From Metaphire vulgaris (Eukaryota; Annelida; Clitellata; Crassiclitellata; Megascolecidae): 64,000 bases of DNA. The notes under the pieces were generated by a model. That model worked only from the letters and a program-made list of their open reading frames with translations, was not told the DNA's origin and ran no database searches. The position numbers and the translations under genes are program-made. Shown here in pieces: positions 48,641 through 59,900 of the stretch (its first letter is position 1; each line of letters opens with the position of its first letter). The stretch lies in contig CM030835.1 of assembly GCA_018105865.1 (NCBI GenBank), forward strand, positions 6,456,316 to 6,520,315, read 5' to 3'.

Positions 48641-49654
48641 TTTGCCGATAATTGTATACTCACATGATACACAATAATAAATACTATGCCTAGGAGATAT
48701 AAGTTTTACAATTTAAATATTAGAGATAAATCCATACATCTATAAGAAAGCAATTGAAGACACAACAACAACACATCAAAGAAATGCCTAGTTCATAAAC
48801 CACAAAATACAAGTACAAGAATAATAAAATTTTTCAGTATCATCATTAAAATTGTAAATTACTTGCCTCAAACATTATAAGAATTCATTCAGTTATATCT
48901 AGAATTCATATCAAATGCATAATAAAACCTTGCACAATTGAACAGTTCTCAAAGTGGCATGTTCACAAAATCATGGTGCAGTGCATTATATATTATAACC
49001 TCACTAATAATTAATCGACTGACACCATCACCTTTACCAGATTTCTCAAAAGCAAAGGAAGATTCTAATACTACAATATCAACAATTTTAATCACCAATA
49101 AGATGGCCAAAACCAAAGTATCCTATGAGTGCATGTCTTCTTTAACCAGGGGATGGGTTAGACTGTCCAAACCTCCAAAGTAAACACTGAATGTTACAAT
49201 CTATATTATCATAATATTTGTAAATACCAGTTAATGTGACTCCTTAACAACAATGAGGGGCACTACCTAAACAGCATCTCAAGTATTTCTAGCAATGCAT
49301 TAACTTGACAAAATTTATTACTGTACTTAAACAGTTACCAAACACCATTTCATCAGAAGCCTTTAGGAGAAACTACTTTTCATTCTTTTTTGATAACAAT
49401 AATTTCATTGTGCTTCAGCTTTTTTATCAAATAATGCCATATTAATACCTGATTGCTAAAAGATTCTAATCAATAAAATATAATATCATAAAATATATAA
49501 ATGTGAATTACCTCATGCAATTGCTCTGTACAGGTTCAAATTATTTGCCTTATTCTGATTTGTATTTGATCAAAGAATTGACATTCCAAAAAAAGTAACA
49601 ATCAGAAATCAGTTGTAGCAAGTCATTTTATAATGAGACTCCCCAACTCAAATC

Positions 49655-49741
49655 ATATATATATATATATATATATATTTTATAATATATAGACTATATA
49701 TATATATATATATTATATAATATACATATCAAATACATATA

Positions 49742-49811
<70 letters not shown>

Positions 49812-49852
49812 ATATATATATCCATATATTCATATAGCTATCAAATATATAT
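49655..49852 (+). repeat. (AT)n block
   Basis: Nearly 200 bp of AT repeats with a few interruptions. Confidence 0.95.
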
Positions 49853-50308
49853 ATATAATCCATCCAAATCAAACAGATCTAGACGAATAAGTAGCAAAGC
49901 ACCCAGCAAGTCAAATAGTCCATCAGCACAAAGATGGGAAGATATACATAACCAAAGCAACATCTGCAACATTTAGTCATTGAAAACAGGATGTGTATGC
50001 AGATTACTGGCTGAAAAAGAAACTGAAACTTTGCTATCAGATGGACAATCAGCTATTGGGTATGTTTGGACAAAATGCAAAAGTCATTCAGAAATGAAAG
50101 CACAGGGCTACTATGCATCACACATTTTCACAATGCAGACTGTGAAAGTTCAAGAGCAGCTGAAAGGCACTGGGAGAACAGCCCATGTTTTACCGGTGGA
50201 CTCGATTTTATCTCACTTTCACAGTGAAATATTAATTTATGAATTAAATGCACAAACTGCCATAAATCTTATGCTCACAAATAAATTAAAATTGTATCAT
50301 CAGTTTAA

Positions 50309-51347
50309 CCTTTTAAAGGGGGAATTAAATTTTTTAAGTCATCTCCCGACGGGAGAATTAATTTTTTGGAAAAGGCGTTCGTATGAAAACGTGAACATAT
50401 ACGTTATAAACTTACTATATTTCAGGCTATATAGAAGCTAGAAAGATGCGGTTTGCACCGTTGTTGAGCATTTTTATTGCTCTTTCTATCCATCCGTGCC
50501 AAAAGAAAAAAGTTGGGGGTAGAGACCACTCTACACCCCAAAATCGGACCTCTCCCCAACATTTTGTTCAAACTTTGATCAAAGATCAATATCAAAACGT
50601 CTTCAGCGGTAAACCCCCAAATGTGAGCGATAGAGTTCTAGAGGAGTGTAATTGGAACAGAATGGTGCAAAAATTTTGAAGATCGGACCATATTTGGGGT
50701 AATTATGAAGTTTCATACCTAAGTGTCAATTGCTGGTTGAAATGACAATTATGCGAACGGATTTTCAATGTGAAAAACCGAACAACTCAGTATATTTCAG
50801 GCTATATAGAAGCTAGAAAGATGCGGTTTGCACCATTGTTGAGCATTTTTATTGGTCTTTCGAACCACCTGTGCAAAAAAAATTTGAGGGGGGATAGGGT
50901 CCCCTCTACACCCCAAAATCGGACCATGTCCGATAAAAAAAGTTCAAAGCTCAATAAAAAAAAATTTTCAGCGGTGACCCCCAACTGCGAGTGAGAAAGT
51001 TGTAGGGATGTGTAATTGGAACAGAATAGTGCAAAAATTTTGAAGATCGGACCATATTTGGCGTACTTATGGCCATTCTAGCCTCCGGCTGAAGATTTTT
51101 CCTATACATTTTCCAGCCTTGGTTGTTACAAAGCCAATATTTCTTGCATATATAGTCAGCGTTATCGAAAACGGTGCTGCCGCCTGTCGAATGGATGTGA
51201 GCTAACTCGGTTGCCGCGTTGGAATTTTGAAAATCGTGCAGGTCCGCAGTACACAGTCGCTTATATAGCGCACCGTTTTAAGACGGCTAACGCCACTTGG
51301 TCATAGTTTTCCGCTGCCGTCTTAAAACGGCTAACCCTTGGAAAAGG
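50309..51347. mobile_element. TTAA-flanked (piggyBac-like) non-autonomous element with internal tandem duplication
   Basis: TTAA flanks both ends (50305-50308 and 51348-51351). The inverted ends are CCTTTTAAAGGG and, on the complement, CCTTTTCCAAGGG. Inside, a unit of about 375 bp is present twice (starts near 50419 and 50794), each with GGCTATATAGAAGCTAGAAA, CACCCCAAAATCGGACC and TTTTGAAGATCGGACCATAT. A palindromic segment with GTCTTAAAACGGC/GTTTTAAGACGGC sits near the right end. There is no transposase. The piggyBac label rests only on TTAA and the CCYT-type ends. Confidence 0.65.
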
Positions 51348-52429
51348 TTAATTAAGAGAGGGGGCCAGTAAGTGTGTTGGGGAGAAGCATATCCCATCAG
51401 GATGAGGAGTCTGCCTCCATCGGAACTCCTCAGTGCAGCAGCTGGTCAAGTAGGATAAAATTATAATGAATGAGATAATAATTATGTCAGTGTCAGATGA
51501 GATTAGCAGTAATTTAGGGGCTTTAAACGAGTCTAAATTCTGGAGAAAGAACCAAATGATCAGAAAGAAACACATTGGATTGGATTGAATTTGCAATATT
51601 AAATATTGTACAATCGGGCCAAGATTATTAGTGAAATAGGATTTCTGAGGAAGGGACCTGCAAATAGCAAATTTTTGCTTGAATCGAATCTTGAATTAAA
51701 TTGGCTGTTAAGATTCGAATATCGAAATGAATCTGTGAATTGATTCTTATAAAATATTTTCACATATTTGAAATCAATAGCAGCAGGTATTTCAATAGTT
51801 TGGTGCAGGTTCCTATTCTGGAATCCATAACTTACTACAAAACCACAAATATTATGCATGCAATTTTAAATTTCATGAGTGAAATTTTAATCTTTTGCAA
51901 GACTTGCAGAAGTCCATGCAGTCATTCACTTCCATACAACAAACTGTAATAACTGTCTGCCATTCTTCTTGTGCAGTCACCATAAAAATCTAAACTTGTC
52001 TTGAATAATGGTGAAATGGGGTTATCAATGCGTTTTCAATTCAAACTAATCTGCTGGTTTGCTTTAATAGTAAATACACCACAAAAGAAAAATGACAACT
52101 AGCCAGCCACGGTTAAGTAGGCTTAAACTTCATTCAGTCTCTTTTCTATGGTATAGCTGGATTTATCAGTCATAGTTGAAGATCTTCAGATTAATCGGCA
52201 TCGTTCTAACACATGAGTGTGAGTGATGCCTGAAATTTACTTTTCCTTTTCAAATCAATCGTGGTGTTCGTCCAAACGAGGCGCTATATGAATGTTCTGT
52301 CACAATACATTACATATGATGCAGTCAGACTTGATTCATTCAATAAATTCTACTTATTTATTAATCGTGAAGCACATTTGTGACTGAATGATCTACGCCG
52401 ATGTATGCTGATTAATCATTGCAGTTCTA

Positions 52430-52830
52430 CAAAAAGAAATAAAATTGTTGGGAACTAACCAGAACAAGAAACCTGAAAGTTTCGTCGCATATAAGTCCAA
52501 TGCAACCTCTCAAATCCTCTCCAAATACGAAAGCTTTTGAGTCGAAGTTCTCGAGTAGCTGTGCGCCTTGTCGTATGAGTTTCGATTTCCAGACGGGACA
52601 AACGGCTCTCGCCCACAGACCCCGGGGTCCTGTTGTATCTTGGGCCTGTCGAATGAAACCAGGACGCGGCGGACGTTGTGCCAGCCGTCGATTAACACGT
52701 CGACTCGACTTCTGATTGATCGATCATCGCAAAATTACACGAATTTCCGTTGAAAATGTGAACAATTTCCTTTAAAAACTCGATCAACCAACGCGACGAC
52801 TTGTGACTTCAGTTGATCATCAAATGGTAA
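52430..52830 (-). promoter_or_regulatory. CpG-containing segment, candidate distal promoter/5' UTR exon
   Basis: In a region otherwise poor in CG dinucleotides, this 400 bp is rich in CG and in Arg-type codons on both strands, without a long conserved ORF. On the minus strand it contains possible donors (CTGGTTAGT near 52455). It lies upstream of, and in the same orientation as, the IRF gene, and beyond the SPOUT1 stop. A non-coding first exon of the IRF gene is my preferred reading, but nothing in the sequence proves it. Confidence 0.3.
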
Positions 52831-52954
52831 ACACACTCGCCTAAGTACTGTTGCCATCGATGCTTTTTGAAGAAGACTGAGCTATCATATTTTATCAATT
52901 CCATTGATATTAGCATGATTTTAAAGTGGCTTAGGAAGTTAGGAGGCATTAGTG

Positions 52955-53053
52955 CCTGTGTGAAAGCCACTAGGGGCACTAACGGGGCTTGAACCCGCTC
53001 CGTCAGCCTGACGCTCCTGCACGTAACCCACTCTGCCATCTTCCGCCCCCATT
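52955..53053 (-). mobile_element. tRNA-like SINE head
   Basis: On the minus strand TGGCAGAGTGGGTTACGTGC (A box region) is followed by CGGGTTCAAGCCCCG (B box and T-arm). The 5' part GGGGGCG does not pair with a proper 3' acceptor strand and no standard anticodon arm forms, so this is a tRNA-derived repeat rather than a functional tRNA. Confidence 0.6.
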
Positions 53054-53928
53054 CGCTGATTCAAAGAAAGAGAAAGGGGACAAAGAAGCCAAGAAGAAAT
53101 ACAATAGGGTAACAAAAATAATAATGAATTTTAAAGAGTGCTGAAAACTGGACACTGTAAAATGCGCTGAAATAGAACAGCAAAATTTACAATATGATGC
53201 ATCATACAAGGAAATTTTACCAAATGGTCAAAGAATTATGTGGACACTGGACAATACTACCGGTAATTGAAAACTAATACAATAACAGGCGAGAATGCCG
53301 CATAGCATTAATGATGCTAAAGTGTCAGTTCAACCAGGACCACCTTAACAACTGTCTGACTCTCAAATACCACACTGCACATCACTGATGTTACCATAGT
53401 CTTCTAAACTTCTAAAGCACAAACAATTTTTGTATTCATCAGCGAACCGGTAATTAATTAGCTGGAATTAATCCCCTGGAAATGCCTGGGATTGACCTGA
53501 CCAGTCCCACCAAGGGTCAAGTTGATATTTGCACAGGGCATGTTGATACTACTGTATACAGTTCTATCTAACATTTTTATGAAAGAAGGCATATTACGAT
53601 TACAATTTATATTGAAACCATCTCAGTAGCCTTTTTGCTATCGAAAAAAATATTTAGACTACAAATGTCACAAGTCATCAAAAGAGTCACAATTCTGGTA
53701 GATGAATCAAAAACTGCTATCTGTGCAGGCCTCATGTGCCTGTAAAACTTACTGTACACACAAAACAAGAACAGATTTAGCACAAGAAAAACTCAAATGG
53801 CAAAGCAAATGTTACTATTTAAATATAAAAATGCTGCCAGCTGACAAATGTTTTAGATGTACAGTATTTGAAATGCAGATAATTGCTATCCAGATTCATC
53901 AGTAAAAATATGATATCGATGCTTTTCA

Positions 53929-56900
53929 TCATAGCACAGTTGTCAAAGAGGCCAATTTCATTCTCAAGGCAGATAAAGTAATGAGAATTGCCTCCTACAA
54001 TAAAAAAACAGAATTTTTGTGCAGTAGCATTAGACAAATACTTAAAAAAACTTTATTGACGTCATCAAGAGAAGAAGAATGAAATGTGTAGGCCACGGGC
54101 TGAGATGGCTGACAACAGAAACCCCAAAAGAATCATTAAAATACAGACCAGAAGGAAGAAAGGGAGCAGTGGAAGACAAAAAAGAAGATGAATAGATTGT
54201 CGTGATAAGGACCTCAAAACAAGTGAAATATCTCTATTCATGGGAAGACAGAAGGAAGACAGAGATTGACTCTTGAAAAAATAACCAGAGATTTGAGAAC
54301 AACGAAAGGGTGTAAGAGAAATCAGTGACCAAGAACAACCGAAGAATGACGAACATGACACGACGAGCTTTATACATCTTATTAGCAATCAGGCATCAAA
54401 AGGCAAACACTTAGCTCTGGCCCAAGTAGTTCCCAGTATAGGTTATAAAGCTGTAAAGAGTATGCTTTGTCTGTAAACAAAACTGCATAGTGCATGGGTT
54501 ATGTATATGAAAATATGGTTAGTAACCAAAAATCAAATCACATGAAAACATACTGTACATTGACCAAATGTCCCACATGTATACACGCAAGACAGCGATG
54601 AACTAGATCTAAACTCTTACTTCAGTGCGAATTGTTCTCGAGCCTTGACCAGGACAAGTATTGAGGTAATGATGGAAAAGCTCACTCGGATCCTCAGCAT
54701 CTAACTCAGAGTCTGCATCAAGGCTAGCCTCCAGACCATGCAATCCTCCAAACACCACCAGCATGTGCCTAAAATCAGAAACCATCAACACAAACCGGTC
54801 AGTAGCAAAAAACTATGCATACATCGTGCAAAAGAAATAACCATTTCAATCAAAACTGGCATTGGGTGATAATTCTTCTTTACCAAACCTTCCGTCTTAG
54901 GACAGGTCCATGTCTTGAATAACACAACCATGTCCTGTCCTTTTAAAATAAATTAAACTTGAGTTTTTATAATTAGTTGACCTGGATGATACAGAATTTA
55001 TAAGTAGCTTAATAAATATTTACATTTACTGATCCGTTAACAGTTTATTTGAACATACAGTAGAATGGAGAAATCTGAAAACATAACGTGCAAAAATTTG
55101 CAGATTGAGTATGTTTCCACATGGAAAACAACACGTGAAAGTCTATTGCATGCCTACTATTTAGAAAATATAATTTTTACAGTAAAATTACAAACCTGAA
55201 CTTAGGCAAGGCAAAGTTGTCAACACTTTTTCCTCGTTCTGAGGTACCAATTGTTAGATCGTATCCACCTTCATAAGGGGAGTCACTGAACACAGCTCCT
55301 AGACTTGAGGCTAAACGAGCACGATAGCCCCAGTAAAGTCCAGATTTTGTGGAAGGCATTGAACACGAAACAGCAATTCCCTGTCTCATTTTACCAAAGG
55401 AACCTGAAACAATAATTAGTATCGACTTCAAGTTCATCTATATTTTAAAACCAGATGTATAATCTCAAAAGGCTTTCACATCATGTTGTCAATTCATCAA
55501 AGCTGTTTTGATTTTGAATTATTTTTTAAGCCTATACATCCATTAAAACCAACTATTTCTTCCAAATTGAAAGCTTACAAACAAACTGCAGCATTATAAA
55601 ACTCTTATGACCAAGCTTCACGGCAAAGTATCATAAGATTTCTGTGCATTTGGCACATGCACATATGTAGCTACATCTATACATATATCATTGCTACACA
55701 GACCATCTCTTCATGTTGATAATTATAGTTATTGTCCCATATCGTATTTGCAAGTTAACCTTTTGTGAGAGGTTCGAGCTGCACTGTTACGCGTACTCCT
55801 GGAACAAGCTTTCGATCAAGTTGGACTTCTTTTGTTAAGCCAACATCAACATATGAGCCATGACCATGCTGTACTGGTTTGTCTAAAACTACTCCCTCAC
55901 GAAATTCACAGTCGCTATCTCGGCGCATGTGATGGGGAGAATCAAGAGGATTAAGTAGCCCTAAAACACGATACAACATAAACGTATGAACAAAACAAAG
56001 CAAATATATTGTTACAGTACGTATATATATATATATATAAACACTGGTTACAACGACCAGTTACTTGCAATGGTCCTGACATTCTTCTATAATCAAATGG
56101 CAATGCTTATCACATTCCCAAAATATACTGGTTAAAGGACAGTTGATGCGAGAAAGGATAACTTCCATGAACAATACACATTGCACATCAATAATTACAG
56201 TGTAATCAGCCTACACATATTTACAGGCATGATTTTCTCCAATGACCAGCATATAATGAAAAGATACTTTTATGGGTTTTCTATATACCTGTAGGCCTGC
56301 AACAACCTAGGAACTACAAGAATCTGTTTTGTAAATTCCAAAAAGAAAATTTAATTAATCTTTATGCATACTGAACCACTGAACTGTCAATGTGTCATTC
56401 ACATCTTTTGTGGAATTTAGCATTCATTGTAATATCAAAATCAAACAAATACGAACCAAAATTTCTTTGTTTCTGTTTAGCCTTATCAGTCAAGATCATA
56501 AAACAAACCTGCAAACTGAAGATTTTTGTGTCTTGGAAAAAGAGTCTTGCGCAGATATTGTGGGCATTCAAGATATTGCAAAATATGAATCATCTGAATG
56601 TTGGCCTGAACTTTTGCTGAAGTAGCACTCAAATTTGGATCTCTGAAAAAATATCGCAAAACATCTTATCACAGCAGATAATCTAATAATATGATAATCA
56701 GCAAAGTGCTACTATCATAACATTAATCTTCTAGTATAACAATAAAAGCTAAAAAATCCATTTACACATATTAATGTAATACTAATATAACTCCTGGCAA
56801 AGAGTTGTAACTGTAACTCATCCGTCACAGGTGGTGGATAGTGGAACAGCCTTCAGATATGGAGGGTAGATGCGAAGTAAGCAGGTTAAAGTCTGACGAA

Positions 56901-59900
56901 TAAGCAGTCCCGAACCAACAGCAGAAGGCTCTAACAGGGCGTGACTGATTGGTGGGTGGAACTATCAAGCAGATTAAATATCACAAGCGCACAATGACAG
57001 AGTTTGTGGCATGGCAAGTCTAGGCCACCACCAAAAAGCCTATCCAGAGTGCCCAGTAAAGGGCCGTAAATAACCTTATAGCTTGGTGCACCCTACAGTC
57101 GAAAGACCTGAACATGGCAGGACTGAATTTCAACAGAAAAAACTGATGGAAGACACTGAATGACCTTGGAAGAAATAGCAACGGACAGAGAACTTTGGAG
57201 AGATGTCATGGATAAGTCAATAGCTGGACACAGCTGGAGGACGAAGGTCTGACCTGAATATAACTTGGGCTGTGCACCAGAAAAGTGGTTAGTGTACTGT
57301 TGTGTCGATCTTGCGGTCCTTGGTTCAAGTCCCGCTATTGTGGAAACTTTCTATGTTTCTGCCCCAGAGCACGTTGGGTGCTAACTCAGTGCAAGAAAAG
57401 GCAGCGAGGGAAACACTGACAACTGCCATAATTCAGCTGTTGCCATGTCAAACTGAAGGCATTAACCCCTCAGTTTTCTAACAGGTGCCGAGCCTATGGA
57501 GTATGCTTTTACCTTTAATACAACTTATAAAGCACAATAAGAAGTATGCAATGCTGCAAATGCATGCTATGAACAACACACAAGTGTGAAGGCCGTATTT
57601 ATGTCAGCAAAAGCAAGCAAGATAGGACTTAAACTAACAACTACTTAATTCTTGATAACAGACAAAATCTTATCAACAACACCAGGATGATTAAAATCAA
57701 ATATAGCAAAAAAGTTGAAAATTTATGTAAAATCCCACCAACTTGGTCATCATTCCAGACTCATCAAAAACAATTATTTCATCAATACTGAAGACAACAG
57801 CTGCTCGAGCAATCTAAAAACAGCACATGAAAATTACAGAAATTAATGAATCATGCTATCGAAAATAAGACAATAGCAGGTGATAATTTCCAATTATTTT
57901 ATTAATTAGATACTCTTTTCAACATCCTGCAAAACAAACTTAAATCTACTACCCAAAAACCATTTGCACAGCCAATTACTTCAAGCAAAGACAATGTAAG
58001 ACACAGAAAAACTGCACTCACCTGTCCAACCAGGTAAGTTCGTAATTCAAGTGACTGAGCATTATCGAGTATCGAACCAGGCAGAGCAATGCTAATGGTA
58101 TACTGCCTACCTGTTGACAAAATAGCAGAAGTACTTTTACCAACAATATCTAAGAGCCATGAAAAATCAAGCGTTAATGACTGATATTTGTCATGTCAGA
58201 ATGACTAAAGAAGAAGCAAGACGTCGAATTGGCGCAGTACAAGACATAGTCGCCACAATCAAGAAAAGAAAGCTGCAGATGTTTGGGCATATTGCCAAGA
58301 TGAAGGACAAAAGATTAATAAAGGTCTGCATGGAAGGGACAATGGAAGGATCCCGAATGCAAGGACGGCCCAGAAGAAGATGGAGAGACGACATCACCCA
58401 GTGGACTCGCATGAGCATCGGAGGTGCTGCACATGCAGCTCAAAACCGAGCGAGATGGCGTCAAATCACGAAGCGCAACTGGTCTCAACAGTTGCTGATG
58501 GGATTATGAGAAGGAGAAGATTTTTGTCATGATTCACACAATAATTACCAAAGCCTTAACAAAAACTATCATAGGAACTCTATATGGTAGGATTGCCAGA
58601 TCTCCCGCATTTTATGGGAGCTCCCATATTTCAGCCCCAGTCTCCTGCCTAATAATACTAATACTAATATTATTACCGGTACAACTTGTTAGTAATATTG
58701 ATTCACTAGTACTTTAATTCGTTTCATCACTCTTCTGAATTTTTGCATATCTATAGCCTACTGTAGCACTAGTCTTTGCTTTGTCCAATTTCAAACAGGG
58801 TATCAATTTTATAATATTTTTGTGGTCTATAAAACCTGTAATAGAAGAAACCAGCTCTCTTAAGCGCCATCTTATCTCTCAATTGATTTTTAAGACATTT
58901 GACAGAGAATAGATTTCTGAAAGACTTTCTATAGTGTCGTTTCAAATGGCTCATTATTTTTCGTGCCATTTTGAAAGCCCTAGAAAAAAATTGAGACAGA
59001 ATATATTGACAATTCTAGTACGGTTTGACACAACAAAGATGGGGACACAAGAATATGTGGTTTTAATTCATTTCATCACTCTTCTGAATTTTTGCATATC
59101 TATAGCCTACTGTAGCACTAGTCTTTGCTTTGTCCAATTTCAAACAGGGTATCAAATTTTATAATATTTGTATGGTCTATAAATAATATTTATACGGGAG
59201 CTCCCATAAAATAATCTAGAAGAAACCAGCTCTCTTAAGCACCATCTTATCTCTCGATTGATTTTTTAGACATTTGACAGAGAATAGATTTCTGAAAGAC
59301 TTTGTATAGTGTTGTTTCAAATGGCTCATTATTTTTCGTGGCATTTCAAAAGCTCTAGAAAAAAATTGAGACAGAATATATTGACAGTTCTAGTAAGGTC
59401 TGGCACAGCAAAGATGGGGACAGAAGAATATGCGGGTATAATTCGTTTCATCACTCTTCTGAATTTTTGCATATCTATAGCCTACTGTAGCACTAGTCTT
59501 TGCATTGTCCAATTTCAAACAGGCCATGTTGGCCCACCCAATATTTGGCTTGTGGTGCCCTCCAGGCCCTCCGAGAGGGGGGGGGGCAGGGGGGCAACTG
59601 CACAGGGGCCCGGCGGTCTGGAGGGGGCCCGGGCCGATGATGAATATGTATAATTAACAATAAAATGAATAATAACACTAAAGAACGGTTAAAAATGTCA
59701 GTTCAGCAGAGGGACCCGGCGAGCACAAGGGGGCCCGGGACACAGTGCTAAATAAGGCCAGCAAAAAAAAAAAAAAAGGTAAATCGACATAAAAAGGTCG
59801 TAAACATTTATAATAAACGGCTGACGAAAAAAAAAAGGTCGTCAAGAAAAAATTATGACTTGTCAAGGGCCCGTCGGCCATTCTGCACAGGGGCCCGGAA

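Larger units (their letters stand above)
41912..52429. other. Gene-poor, repeat-bearing interval upstream of the IRF coding exons
   Basis: I found no exons with recognisable protein similarity here on either strand. Contents are LINE relics at 47095-47345 and 48285-48640, a LINE-like tail near 46620-46695 (AAATAAAAGATTGATTGATTG), an (AT)n block at 49655-49850, and a TTAA-flanked element at 50309-51347. The open frames present, for example near 44371-44817 and 49980-50441, have no family signature, and the second is partly inside the transposon. Confidence 0.55.

Noticed and set aside
49980..50441. 153-codon ORF as a novel gene
   Set aside because: Its second half runs into the TTAA-flanked transposon and the frame has no family signature.
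52970..53050. Functional tRNA gene on the minus strand
   Set aside because: A and B boxes are present but acceptor and anticodon arms do not fold into a standard cloverleaf. A tRNA-derived SINE is more likely.
58159..58510. Stand-alone host gene encoding a basic 116-aa protein
   Set aside because: The sequence is a LINE ORF2 C-terminus, antisense in a SPOUT1 intron.
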